DNA of 64,000 nt from Chloroflexaceae bacterium (GCA_025057155.1 JANWYD010000015.1:73963-137962), one strand, 5' to 3'; counted from the stretch's first letter, positions 41,683 through 50,359 are shown. Made by a program: numbers and translations. Notes: generated by a model from the letters alone, not told the origin.

Positions 41683-42057
41683 TTAGCGCGACGAACGGGT
41701 CATCGTGATGGGCGCAGGTTGCGTCGCCGAGACGCCTGATAGGCCTGCGGAGGTCGCCGGGCTGACCGCCGCAGCGCCATTTGACGCAACCGGCGGCGAG
41801 ATGGCTGCCGTTGGCAGCGACTGGATGGTGACCACAGGCGGCAGCGTGGGAATCTGTGGTTCGCTGAGCAGCCACGCCGGGGGCGGAGCGGTGTAGGCCG
41901 TGGCGCCGCCAGACGCCTCGGAGGATGTCGCAGCGGGCGGCGGGCTGCTCAGGAAGGCCCAGCCTGCCAGGACGCCGGCAAGGGAGGCGATAGTGATCAA
42001 CGCTTTGATGCCGGTAGCGCCTGTAGTAGTAGCTGCGGGATGTCGTTTGGTGATCAT
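41683..42057 (-). CDS. Small membrane-anchored Pro/Ala/Ser-rich protein
   Basis: This 124-residue protein has a basic N-terminus (MITKRHPAATTTGATG) and one hydrophobic helix (IKALITIASLAGVLAGWAFL). The remainder is a low-complexity Pro/Ala/Ser/Val tail ending ITMTRSSR and is probably extracytoplasmic and unstructured. SSEASGGATAYT recalls, but does not match, the ApbE flavinylation motif. AGGAG six bases before ATG 42057 supports the start. It is flanked by apbE and the PepSY gene on the same strand and probably belongs to that module. No known family. Confidence 0.65.
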   Translation of the reverse strand: MITKRHPAATTTGATGIKALITIASLAGVLAGWAFLSSPPPAATSSEASGGATAYTAPPPAWLLSEPQIPTLPPVVTIQSLPTAAISPPVASNGAAAVSPATSAGLSGVSATQPAPITMTRSSR

Positions 42058-42171
42058 TTTGGACTCCTGTTCGCAGATTGACTCATGTTGCGATGACCGT
42101 CGGAGAAGCCGCGACGTCTGCCGTAACCCCGGCCCGCCAGCATGACATACCCTCCAGCACCGGCTTGCAGG

Positions 42172-42193
42172 CGGAGAAACAAGGTTTCCCCGG
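42172..42193. repeat. GGAGAAACAAGGTTTCCCC palindrome copy
   Basis: This is a diverged member of the GGGGAAACC palindrome family in the spacer between the small anchored protein and the PepSY gene. Confidence 0.5.
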
Positions 42194-42283
42194 CCCTCTT
42201 CCAACACCGGCGAGCAGGCGGTGAACCCGGAGTTCCCGGCTCTGGCCCGCCCGAGAAGGCCCCGGGCGCAAGGAAAACCGGCA

Positions 42284-42862
42284 TCAGTCATCATGCCCTT
42301 CGTGACGCTCGCGCCGGAACCGGTCGTCATCTCCGCCAGCGGCTATCCTGGCATAGACCACCTGGCCGGTGGCGGCATCCACGTAGACTGAGCTCCTGTC
42401 GCTGAACTTCACCTCGTAGACCAGGGCGCCGTGCTCGGTCTCGCGCTCGACGGCGATCACCTGGCCGCCGTAGTAGCGTTGCGCAATGACAATTGCCTGT
42501 TGTTCGCCGATCGCGGCGCCGGTCGCCGACGCGACGACCGGCGCTGTGCCGCCGGATGCTCGAGACTGGGCGGCGCTGGCGAGTTGTTGATTGGCGCTGG
42601 CAATCCGGGCGTTGGCGGCTTCCAGGCGCGCGCTGGCTTCGGCCAGGGCGGCCTGGTAGGCGGCTTCGCGCTCGCGCAGCAGGGCCTCGATCGCGGGGTC
42701 AGGCGCAGCAGCGGCAGGCGATGGGGTGACCGCGGCGCTCGCCGGGAGCACATTCGCCGTCTGGCCGGCAGCGCCGCTCAGATGGATGCTCAACGCGCCC
42801 ACAATAACGAGAACGAAAGCGGTGATGGCAGCAGCGACGATCAGTGCAAGACGCTGGCTCAT
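42284..42862 (-). CDS. PepSY-domain membrane-anchored protein
   Basis: This 192-residue protein has an N-terminal anchor (LALIVAAAITAFVLVIVGAL), an Ala/Glu-rich coiled coil (residues 55-100) and a C-terminal PepSY unit (EQQAIVIAQRYYGGQVIAVE, then YEVKFSDRSSVYVDAATGQV) with an acidic/His tail (RRERHEGHDD). PepSY domains occur on redox, peptidase and metal-related envelope proteins. It is divergent from a two-component system whose sensor also has a PepSY-like segment, and is upstream of apbE and the ferric-reductase-like gene. It is probably the first gene of that unit and a partner of the sensor. Confidence 0.8.
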   Translation of the reverse strand: MSQRLALIVAAAITAFVLVIVGALSIHLSGAAGQTANVLPASAAVTPSPAAAAPDPAIEALLREREAAYQAALAEASARLEAANARIASANQQLASAAQSRASGGTAPVVASATGAAIGEQQAIVIAQRYYGGQVIAVERETEHGALVYEVKFSDRSSVYVDAATGQVVYARIAAGGDDDRFRRERHEGHDD

Positions 42863-43352
42863 AGGGTGGATCCTCCTTGTAGGATTTTAGATTGTGGATT
42901 TATCGTGCATAGAGGCCCGATACGATCCGGGGGTGATGGGCAAGCGGCCAACTTAACGGGAACCGGTATTGGACCGGCAACAACGGCGTGTTTCGGCAGA
43001 AGTGGCGCGGCCGGCGGCGCCCATAACCTCTGGCCTTCGCTTCTCCAGGCTTGCGCTAATCAAGAGAAGCGTCGTTGCGTAAGATAATCGGGAGGCTTTG
43101 GAACTTTCTTGGAAGGCCCCTCGAATGTTCCAATCTTTTTCCAATCTTGATGAGGTATGCTGAAGACGAGCACAGGGGAAGCTGGATCGCCTGCGGTTCA
43201 CCGAAGGGGCCAGCACCACGCTGCCGGTTGGAAGGCGAGGAAACCGCAGTTCCCTGCGCCCCTGTCTGTGAGGTTGAAAAACCGTCAGGGAACCCGGATT
43301 TCTGCGACCCCGCTCGACGAGGCGGCCGGCGGACGAGCGCCGGGAGGAAGGA
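42863..43352. other. Divergent regulatory region, PepSY gene versus two-component system
   Basis: No gene is seen. A relict of the AATCC family (GATTTTAGATTGTGGATTTA) is near 42885. The AT-rich part 43060-43165 holds the inverted repeat TTGGAAC...GTTCCAA (about 43098 and 43127) and two TTCCAATCTT direct repeats before a TATGCT box. A GGAAACCGCAGTTCCC copy of the palindrome family is near 43229. Confidence 0.55.
43128..43161 (+). promoter_or_regulatory. Tandem TTCCAATCTT operator with -10 box
   Basis: TTCCAATCTT occurs at 43128-43137 and 43139-43148, exactly 11 bp apart. TATGCT (43156-43161) lies about a helical turn downstream. A one-turn direct repeat replacing the -35 is the usual layout of OmpR/PhoB-type response-regulator sites. 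It lies upstream of the response-regulator gene, so autoregulation is likely. Confidence 0.5.
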
Positions 43353-44048
43353 TTGAAGACGGTCATGCGCGTGCTGGTGATAGAGGACGATCAACGGCTG
43401 GCCCGGCTGGTTGCCCGTGTGCTGGAGGAAGCCCACTACCAGGCGGATGTAGCCCACGATGGCGACACAGGGCTGGATCTGGCCCTGCGGGGCAGCTATG
43501 ACGTGGCGATTATTGACTGGATGCTGCCCGGGCGGGACGGGCCGTCGATCTGCCGGTCGGTGCGCCTGGCGCGCCTGCCTACCGCGCTGCTCTTGCTGAC
43601 GGCGCGCGGCCAGATCGAGGATAAGGTCGCGGGCCTGGACAGCGGGGCGGACGATTACCTGGTCAAGCCGTTCGCCTTTGAAGAGTTGCTGGCGCGGGTG
43701 CGCGCGCTGAGCCGCCGTTTTGCGCCGCCCGGAGCCGACGCCCAGGAGTTGCGCGCGGGCGCGATCGTGCTCGACCTGCGCGGGCATACGGCGCGCCGCA
43801 ATACCCGCGCGCTCGACCTGACGCCCACCGAGTGGAACCTGCTCGAGTATTTGATCCGTCACCAGGGTCAGACCCTGACCCGCCAGCAGATCCTGGATTA
43901 TGTCTGGTCATATGAACACGATGTGCAGCCGCAAATGGTTGACGTATACATTTCGTATCTGCGACGCAAATTGAACGGCCCCGGAGAGCGCGATCCAATT
44001 GTGACGGTGCGCGGCGTCGGTTACCGACTGGAGGCGCCCGATGTTTAG
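43353..44048 (+). CDS. OmpR-family response regulator
   Basis: This 231-residue regulator has a receiver domain with the acidic pocket VLVIEDD, the phosphoacceptor Asp in VAIIDWMLPGRDG and the Lys in DDYLVKPFAFEEL. A winged-helix DNA-binding domain follows (LTPTEWNLLEYLIRHQGQTL, ending VTVRGVGYRLEAP). TTG 43353 has GGAGG five bases upstream and is kept as start. ATG 43365 is the alternative and loses only four residues. It overlaps the sensor kinase gene by eight bases and probably controls the divergent PepSY/apbE genes. Confidence 0.93.
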   Translation: MKTVMRVLVIEDDQRLARLVARVLEEAHYQADVAHDGDTGLDLALRGSYDVAIIDWMLPGRDGPSICRSVRLARLPTALLLLTARGQIEDKVAGLDSGADDYLVKPFAFEELLARVRALSRRFAPPGADAQELRAGAIVLDLRGHTARRNTRALDLTPTEWNLLEYLIRHQGQTLTRQQILDYVWSYEHDVQPQMVDVYISYLRRKLNGPGERDPIVTVRGVGYRLEAPDV

Positions 44049-45585
44049 AGGCCTGCGGCTTCAATTGACCCTGCTCTATACCCTGGCCGCGCTGATGCTG
44101 GTGGCGCTGGTGGGTGGGGGGAGCTACCTGGTAGTGGCGCGGTACTTCCAGCAGGTGACCGATCTGGCCTTGCGGCACAAGATGGCCCACGAGTTTCACG
44201 CTCTTGACGCGCCTTTGCCCGCCGACCTGGTCTCGGCGGACCGGGACTGGTCGCTGATCCGCAATGAGCCAGGGCTGTTACCGCGCCGGGCCGGAGCGCC
44301 GCTTTCGGAGGCCGAGGCGATGGCGCGAGCGGTGGCCCATCGCGGCGGAGGGGTTCCCCAGCGGGTTGAGCGTGAAGAGAAACGTGGCCGGGAGGTGTAC
44401 GAGGTGCGCTTCGCCGATGGGGCGGAGGTGATCGTGGATCGGTCCAGCGGGGCCATCCTCGCGTCCGAGGGAGGAGAGCGGCGTGGAGGGAAGGAGACGC
44501 CGCTTGCGACGCCCGCGGCAACGGCCACGCCTCTGGCCTATGACGGCGAACTGGCGGCGATCTTCGTCCTGCCGCTCGACACGACGGGGCAGGTGCTCTT
44601 CAACCCCAACCCGGCCGCGGCGCCGCTCGGCCCGGACCGGCAGGCTCTGGAAGCCGCATTGCGCCATGGCAGCGACCAGCGCACGGTGCACCTGAGCGAT
44701 GGGCAACGGGTACGCCTGCTGACCTATCGCCTCACCCGTCCTGATGGGCCAGCGGCGCTGCAACTCGGTCGAGTGCTCAGTGACCAGGATCGCGTGCTAT
44801 GGCAACTGGCCGTGGGTTTGCTCGTCCTGGGCAGCCTGAGCATGGTGTTGCTGGGCGGGACGAGCTGGTGGCTCGCAGGCCGGGCGCTGCGCCCGGCGCA
44901 GGCTGCCTGGGAGCGCCAGCAGCGGTTCATCGCCAGCGCCAGCCACGAGTTGCGCACACCCCTGACGCTGATCCGCGCCAGCGCCGAGGTGGCGCTCCGC
45001 AACGTCAGGCCCGAGGACGCTGACCAGCGGGAGTTGCTCGCGGATGTGCTCTCTGAGAGCGATCATATGCGGCGGCTGGTGGACGACCTGCTGATGCTGT
45101 CGCGGCTCGACAGCGGCCAGTTGCCGCTCACCCTCACGACGGTGGACGTAGCGCCGTTTCTGGCCGAGGTGCAGCGCCAGGTGGCGCGGCTGGGCACGGA
45201 ACGGGGCGTGACCGTGAGGGTAGAGGAAGCGAGCGGAGCGGTTTGCGCCGACGCCGACCGGCTGCGCCAGGTGCTGCTGATCGTGCTCGATAATGCATTG
45301 CGGCATACGCCGTCCGGCGGGAGCATTACGCTTGCGGCGACGCCCCAGGGACGCGAGGTGCGCTTCAGGGTGAGCGACACGGGGTGCGGGATCGCCCCGG
45401 AGCATTTGCCGCACATCTTTGAGCGCTTCTACCGGGTGGATCCGGCTCGCGGGCGGGCCAGCGGCAATGCCGGGCTGGGCCTGGCAATCGCCAGGGCGCT
45501 GATCACGGCGATGGGCGGGCAGATCGGGGCGAATAGCGCGCCCGGCCAGGGCACGACGGTGTGGTTTACCTTGCCGGGGAGATGA
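44041..45585 (+). CDS. Sensor histidine kinase with PepSY-like sensor segment
   Basis: This 514-residue membrane kinase has helices at about residues 8-32 and 254-280 flanking an extracytoplasmic sensor. Residues 92-142 (SEAEAMARAVAHRGGG, EVYEVRFADGAEVIVDRSSG) look like a PepSY unit. The cytoplasmic part has the H-box SASHELRTPLTLIRAS (His302), the N-box VLDNALRHTPSGG and G-boxes VSDTGCGIAPEHL and GNAGLGLAIARAL. A clear HAMP domain is not obvious. It is coupled to the response regulator. The shared PepSY character suggests that it senses the same ligand or redox state as the divergent PepSY protein. Confidence 0.92.
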   Translation: MFRGLRLQLTLLYTLAALMLVALVGGGSYLVVARYFQQVTDLALRHKMAHEFHALDAPLPADLVSADRDWSLIRNEPGLLPRRAGAPLSEAEAMARAVAHRGGGVPQRVEREEKRGREVYEVRFADGAEVIVDRSSGAILASEGGERRGGKETPLATPAATATPLAYDGELAAIFVLPLDTTGQVLFNPNPAAAPLGPDRQALEAALRHGSDQRTVHLSDGQRVRLLTYRLTRPDGPAALQLGRVLSDQDRVLWQLAVGLLVLGSLSMVLLGGTSWWLAGRALRPAQAAWERQQRFIASASHELRTPLTLIRASAEVALRNVRPEDADQRELLADVLSESDHMRRLVDDLLMLSRLDSGQLPLTLTTVDVAPFLAEVQRQVARLGTERGVTVRVEEASGAVCADADRLRQVLLIVLDNALRHTPSGGSITLAATPQGREVRFRVSDTGCGIAPEHLPHIFERFYRVDPARGRASGNAGLGLAIARALITAMGGQIGANSAPGQGTTVWFTLPGR

Positions 45586-45758
45586 GGAGCGTGGGCCAGA
45601 GAGAGGGAGAGAGGCGTCTGGTTTCCTCGCCCGGCAGGGGAGGTCCGGGAAGGGGTCGGGCCCGGGAAGGCATAGCCTCCCAGGCCCGTCTGTTTGGCAG
45701 GGGCATGGGGAAACCCCCTTTCCCCACACTCCATCGGGTCCACCCGCGCGGGTGCGTT
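45586..45758. repeat. Spacer with GGGGAAACC palindrome between convergent genes
   Basis: GGGGAAACCCCCTTTCCCC (45707-45725) lies between the kinase stop and the FHA protein stop. The convergent position suits a bidirectional transcription end. A GGGCCCGGGAAGGCATAGCC stretch precedes it. Confidence 0.6.
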
Positions 45759-47279
45759 TCAGATGAGATGCACAATCACGACGACCCGCCCGAACTGCAC
45801 CCGCGCGCCGTTGGTAATGGGGGTTGGAACGTTCGGCTCCAGGCGCACGCCGTTGAGCCGGGTGTAGTTAGTGCTGTTGAGATCGGTGATCGTCCACTGA
45901 CCGCCGGCGCGGCTCAGCCGGGCATGCTGGCGGCTCACGCCGCCCAGTTCGCCGCCGTGAGGGGTGAGATCGATTTCGGGAAAGATGTTGCTCACGGGGT
46001 CCTCGCGACCGATGATAATCTCGGTTTTGTCGAGGGGCAGGGGCAGCACAGCGCCGCTCTCCTCGACAACCAGACGCGGGCCGGCGGGCGCCGGAGGTGG
46101 CGAGGGCGGCGCCTCGACCGCCGGGGCGGGAGCGGCGGGCGCAGGAGCCACCCCCAGGGCGGCGAGGGAGGCTTCGGCGCGGGCCAGGGCCTCGCGCGCT
46201 TCCGCCAGACCGGCGACGACCGCCGGGGGCGTGGCGGGGCCGAAGGTGGCCTGCATCTGCTCCAACTGGGCGATGATCTGTTGCTGGCGGGCGATTTCCT
46301 CCTGGAGCCGGCGCACCTCAGCGGGATCGACGGCGGGAGCGGCGGCCTCGAGCGCAGCGCGTTCGTTCTCGGCGCGAGCCAGGGCCTCGCGAGCCTCGGC
46401 CAGACCGGTGACGACCGCCGGAGGCGTGGCCGGGCCAAAGGTGGCCTGCATCTGCTCCAACTGGGCGATGATCTGTTGCTGACGAGTGATGGTTGCGGTC
46501 AGTTCGGCGCGACGGGTTTCGTAGGCGGCCCGATCGAACGCTGGCGCGCCAGAGGGGGGAGTCGGGGCCTCGGCGGCAGAGACGCCAGGGGCGGCGGCCA
46601 CGGGCGCGGCGGGCGCCTCGACGGTGGGGGCCTCGGCTGCTGACACAGCGGGCGCCTCGGCGGCAGTGACGGCGGGCGCCGCGTCCACGGGCGCGGCGGG
46701 CGCTTCGACGGCGGGCGCCTCGGCCATGGGCGCAGTGGGCGCCTCGGCGGGGACGGGGGCGGCAGGCGCCTCAGCAGGCGCGGGGACAGCGGGGGCCTCG
46801 GCAGCGGGGGCGGGAATCTCGGCGCCGTTGGCCAGCGCCGGACCGCTGTCGGGAGGTGTGAGTGATGGCGCGACCGCGGCGGGGGCCGAGGCGTTGATCT
46901 GGGCGAACAGATCCGCGCCGCAGGTGTCGCAGAAGCGCTCTCCAGGCAGCGCCGCCGCGCCGCAGAGGGCGCAGATCAACTGCCCCTCAGCGGCGCCGGC
47001 GGGCATAGTCGCAGGCCCGGCGGCATCGGCGGCCAGCGCAGGCGCGGCAGGCGTGACGGGATAGGCAAGACTGGTCAGATCAGCGCCGCACTGGTCGCAG
47101 AAGGCTTCACCCGGCAGCACCGGCGCGCTGCAAGTTGGACAGACAACCGCGGCCGGCGCGGTCGTCGCCGAGGCGCCGGCGGGGGCAGGGGCAGCGCCCT
47201 CCTCAAGCCGCACGCCGCACTGTTCGCAGAAGCGGTTAGCCAGATCATTTGGAGCGCCGCAGGTAGGACAGATCTTCAT
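45759..47279 (-). CDS. Triple zinc-ribbon, coiled-coil, FHA-domain protein
   Basis: This 506-residue cytoplasmic protein has three N-terminal zinc ribbons (CPTCGAP/CEQCG, CPTCSAP/CDQCG, CALCGAA/CDTCG). A long Pro/Ala-rich linker follows, then two copies of a helical unit (RQQQIIAQLEQMQATFGPAT and following residues) and a C-terminal FHA domain (IIGREDPVSNIFPEIDL, SRQHARLSRAGGQW, DLNSTNYTRLNG). FHA domains bind phosphothreonine, so it should read kinase/PP2C signalling. ATG 47279 has GAGGAG seven to eight bases upstream. It starts four bases after the VWA gene stop, so the two are cotranscribed. Confidence 0.9.
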   Translation of the reverse strand: MKICPTCGAPNDLANRFCEQCGVRLEEGAAPAPAGASATTAPAAVVCPTCSAPVLPGEAFCDQCGADLTSLAYPVTPAAPALAADAAGPATMPAGAAEGQLICALCGAAALPGERFCDTCGADLFAQINASAPAAVAPSLTPPDSGPALANGAEIPAPAAEAPAVPAPAEAPAAPVPAEAPTAPMAEAPAVEAPAAPVDAAPAVTAAEAPAVSAAEAPTVEAPAAPVAAAPGVSAAEAPTPPSGAPAFDRAAYETRRAELTATITRQQQIIAQLEQMQATFGPATPPAVVTGLAEAREALARAENERAALEAAAPAVDPAEVRRLQEEIARQQQIIAQLEQMQATFGPATPPAVVAGLAEAREALARAEASLAALGVAPAPAAPAPAVEAPPSPPPAPAGPRLVVEESGAVLPLPLDKTEIIIGREDPVSNIFPEIDLTPHGGELGGVSRQHARLSRAGGQWTITDLNSTNYTRLNGVRLEPNVPTPITNGARVQFGRVVVIVHLI

Positions 47280-47283
47280 AATC

Positions 47284-48528
47284 TTACTCCTCAAGCTTCT
47301 GGGTCAACCGGCGCGTGGCGTACTTGAGCGCTTTCTGAGACTCGGCGCTGATGGCGCCGCCCTGCTCGAGTTGCTCGGCCTGCTGGCGGGTTTGCTCAGC
47401 CAGTTCGAGTTCGCCGAGGTCGAGCAGGCGTGTGGCAGCAGCGCGCAGTTTCTGGGTGGCGCCGGCGGTATTGCCCATTTCCGCCTCGGCCAGGGCGCGC
47501 GTTTGCAACTTGAAGGCCGTCACTTTCTCGACCAGGTTCATCACCCGCGGATCGAACGGCGTCGCGTCGGGATTGGCGCTGAAGGTCAGCAGCACATCCT
47601 GCTTCACAATCTGTTCCTGCTGCGAGCCGAGGGGCGTCGCGTGCAACTCGGCCTGGGCGATGCGAAACTGGCCGGGGGGGCGGGCGGGCAGCATCAGTTC
47701 GACGATGATGCTGTTGACCTGGCCGTAGACCAGATCGCCCAGTTTCACCGCCACCTCACTGGCGCCAATGGGCTGGTAGCCGAGATTGGCGATGGTGGGC
47801 GTAACGCGATAGACGGCGCGAGGTGTCGCCTCGCGCACCAGGCGGAGGAGCAGGCGCGCCTCGACAGCGGCGATCCCCTGGGCAGTGCGCACCGCGCGCT
47901 GGAAGAAAGCGAGGATCTGGCCGGGATCGGCAATATAATCCGAGACGCCGCCGGTAGCCTCGGCCAGATCGTCGAGCAATTTCTCGTTCCACTCGGCGCC
48001 GAGACCCAGGGCGGTGATCCGCACGCCGGCCTGTGCCAGGCTCTGTGCCAGGGTGCGGCAAACTTCTTCGTCACCCCAGGTCTGGCCGTCGGTGAGGATG
48101 AGCATGGCGCTGTAGCGATCAGGGCTGGCGTGCTTCTGCAACTCGGCCTGACCAGACTGCATGCCGAGGGACATCGCCGTGCCGCCCATTTCGACGATCT
48201 GTTCAACAGCGGCGTGCAAGGCGGCCGGATCGGTGGCAAAGGTGGCGGGCACGAGGGTCTGGACAGTATCGTCGAAGATGACGATTGAAACGACATCCTG
48301 GGGCGTGAGACTATCAATCAGGCGATGGGTGGCCTGCTTCAGACTTTGCAATTTGGCGCCCTGCATCGAACCGGAGCGATCAAGCACGAGGCAAAAGTTC
48401 AGTGGAACAGGCGCGGGAGGCGGGGCAGCAGGAGCCGCCTCGACCAGCAGGTAGCCCAGTTGGGGGGCCCCGCTCGCGGGGACGGGAGTGCGCCCCCAAC
48501 TACAGGTCAGCGTGAGCGTATCGGCCAT
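47284..48528 (-). CDS. VWA-domain protein with metal-ion-dependent adhesion site
   Basis: This 414-residue protein has a von Willebrand A domain at about residues 45-215. The MIDAS motif is intact: DRSGSM, the Thr in MGGTAMSLGM and the Asp in LILTDGQTWGD. A beta-rich middle part and a C-terminal helical domain (TRALAEAEMGNTAGATQKLR, EQTRQQAEQLEQGG) follow, resembling the VWA proteins that accompany PP2C/FHA genes. There is no signal peptide, so it is cytoplasmic. GGAGG lies six bases before ATG 48528. It is probably a scaffold in the phospho-signalling operon. Confidence 0.9.
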   Translation of the reverse strand: MADTLTLTCSWGRTPVPASGAPQLGYLLVEAAPAAPPPAPVPLNFCLVLDRSGSMQGAKLQSLKQATHRLIDSLTPQDVVSIVIFDDTVQTLVPATFATDPAALHAAVEQIVEMGGTAMSLGMQSGQAELQKHASPDRYSAMLILTDGQTWGDEEVCRTLAQSLAQAGVRITALGLGAEWNEKLLDDLAEATGGVSDYIADPGQILAFFQRAVRTAQGIAAVEARLLLRLVREATPRAVYRVTPTIANLGYQPIGASEVAVKLGDLVYGQVNSIIVELMLPARPPGQFRIAQAELHATPLGSQQEQIVKQDVLLTFSANPDATPFDPRVMNLVEKVTAFKLQTRALAEAEMGNTAGATQKLRAAATRLLDLGELELAEQTRQQAEQLEQGGAISAESQKALKYATRRLTQKLEE

Positions 48529-48616
48529 CGGGTCCTCCATCAGCATAGATCGCCACCGGTTGGACGTTGCGGCGACGGACATGGTTGCCCTGCAAGATTG
48601 GTTGCGACAGATCAAC

Positions 48617-50359
48617 TTACTCAAGCCTCACCAGAATGACGGCAATATTATCTTCGCCGCCCGCCTGGTTCGCCGCAGCGACGAGGGCCTCACAGATGGC
48701 CTGGGGCGGGTCCTCACGCGCCAGAAAACGTTCCATTTCAGGGTCGCGGGTCATCTCCCACTGGCCGTCGGAGCAGAGCAAGAGGGCGTCGCCGGGCCGG
48801 AGGCGTTCGGTAAACACATCAATCTCAATCTCGCTGCGGTCGCCGAGGGAGCGAAGCACGGCATTGCGCTGGGGATGGGTGTAGATGTCGTCCTCGGTAA
48901 TCTGGCCAAGATCGACCAGACGCTGCACGAGCGAATGATCCTTGCTAATGCGCCGGAGCCTGCCATTGCGGAAGAGATAGGTGCGGCTATCGCCGACATT
49001 GCCGATGATCGCCCGATCGCCGGCGACGAGGGCCATGGTGAAGGTAGTTCCCATATCGTTAGCCTGGGCGCGGCTCTCGGCGACCACGGCCTCATTGGCC
49101 CGTTGCACGGCCCGGCGCACGAAGGCAATGGCCTCCTCTTCGCTAAAGGTGACATCAGGCTGCACGGCGCGGGCCAGGTATTCGCTCAGAAAGAGATCGG
49201 CAGCGGCGCGCACAGCCAGGCCGCTGGCCACTTCGCCAGCGGCGTGGCCGCCCATGCCATCGGCAACGATATAGACGCCCCAGATCTCGGGCCGGTTATT
49301 ATTGATGATGGTAAGTTGAAGGGTAAAGAGGCTATCTTCGTTGTGCTCGCGGACGATGCCCGTATCAGTATGGGCGCCGACCACCTGGCGCAGAGGCAGG
49401 GGATGCGTGCGCTCGGCCAGAAGTTGCTCGAGCACGGCGGCGAGACTGGCGGCGTCGGCATAGGCGCCGGTGCGCGCCTGGCGCAGGACGACCACCAGGG
49501 GCATCTCGCACTCAGCGGCCTCGGCCTCTTCCTCGCTGAGCCGCAGGGTGGTGCGCGGCGTAGCGGTGAGGCGCTCGAGCACATCGGCCAGGGCGAGGAG
49601 ATCAGCCTGAACGGCGGCAGCGTCATCAGCGGCGATGGAACGGAGGTGCGGCGCATTGCGCAGGCGAGCGCCTCCGCCGGGCAGCAGCTCGAGATCGGTG
49701 GAGGCCACCGGCCCCAGGGCCAGCCCGCGGGCGTGGAGGCTCGCCAGCAGCCGCGCCAGCCCCAGGCCAACGGCCAGGGCCGCAGTTTCATCGAGCGGCG
49801 TCTCCAGGGTGGCGCGACCACTGTCGTTGAGGATGGTAAGCACCCGACCGTCTTCCTCAACCTGGTCCCAGATCTCGGGCAGAAGGGCGCGGGCCTGCTC
49901 ATCGTCCACGGCTGGCACAAGCGCCGGGCCGACGGGCGCATCGGCGGAGGTAAGAAACGCCGGATACGAGCGGCGCTCGAGGGCGGCGCCACAATCAATG
50001 CAAAACGCCTCCTCCGGCTCGTTCGCAGTGGCGCCGCAGGCCCAGCAGCGACGCCAGGGAGCGGTGTCAACCACGACCAGGGGACCATCAGCGGCTGCGG
50101 GGGGTAATTCGTAACGCCCGGCGAACAGGCTGGGAGCCGTCTGATCCATAGGTTCCTCCTCGGCGCCAGGATGGGAGTGAGCGTCATGGCGCGCCTGATC
50201 GCCCGCGGGATCGGCGGAAAGATCGCCACTGGCAAGTCTGGCAGCGAGCCATTCTTCATCGGCCACGCTGGTCTGGTAACGAGCAAGCGGCGCGGCGCAG
50301 TTGCGGCAGAAACGGGCGCCGACGGCATTATTGCTGCCGCACAGGGCACAGATGGGCAT
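48617..50359 (-). CDS. PP2C-type protein phosphatase with zinc ribbons and a large N-terminal region
   Basis: This 580-residue protein has two zinc ribbons (CALCGSNNAVGARFCRNC at the start and CWACGATANEPEEAFCIDC near residue 100). A middle region (residues 135-320) has kinase-lobe-like helices but no catalytic motifs. The PP2C domain spans 325-580: TDTGIVREHNEDSLF, IVADGMGGHAAGEVASGLAV, GNVGDSRTYLF, LLCSDGQWEM and GGEDNIAVILV, with all metal-binding aspartates. It dephosphorylates Ser/Thr residues. AAGGAA lies six bases before ATG 50359. It precedes the VWA and FHA genes, which may be its scaffold and phosphoprotein reader. Confidence 0.9.
   Translation of the reverse strand: MPICALCGSNNAVGARFCRNCAAPLARYQTSVADEEWLAARLASGDLSADPAGDQARHDAHSHPGAEEEPMDQTAPSLFAGRYELPPAAADGPLVVVDTAPWRRCWACGATANEPEEAFCIDCGAALERRSYPAFLTSADAPVGPALVPAVDDEQARALLPEIWDQVEEDGRVLTILNDSGRATLETPLDETAALAVGLGLARLLASLHARGLALGPVASTDLELLPGGGARLRNAPHLRSIAADDAAAVQADLLALADVLERLTATPRTTLRLSEEEAEAAECEMPLVVVLRQARTGAYADAASLAAVLEQLLAERTHPLPLRQVVGAHTDTGIVREHNEDSLFTLQLTIINNNRPEIWGVYIVADGMGGHAAGEVASGLAVRAAADLFLSEYLARAVQPDVTFSEEEAIAFVRRAVQRANEAVVAESRAQANDMGTTFTMALVAGDRAIIGNVGDSRTYLFRNGRLRRISKDHSLVQRLVDLGQITEDDIYTHPQRNAVLRSLGDRSEIEIDVFTERLRPGDALLLCSDGQWEMTRDPEMERFLAREDPPQAICEALVAAANQAGGEDNIAVILVRLE

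Noticed and set aside
41683..42057. FMN-binding domain protein next to apbE
   Set aside because: The expected D-x-x-S-G-A-T motif and domain length are absent. Only a loose ASGGAT resemblance exists.
48488..50107. 539-codon plus-strand open frame
   Set aside because: It is antisense to the PP2C gene with intact metal-binding residues. The product is a Gly/Ala/Arg mixture without domains.
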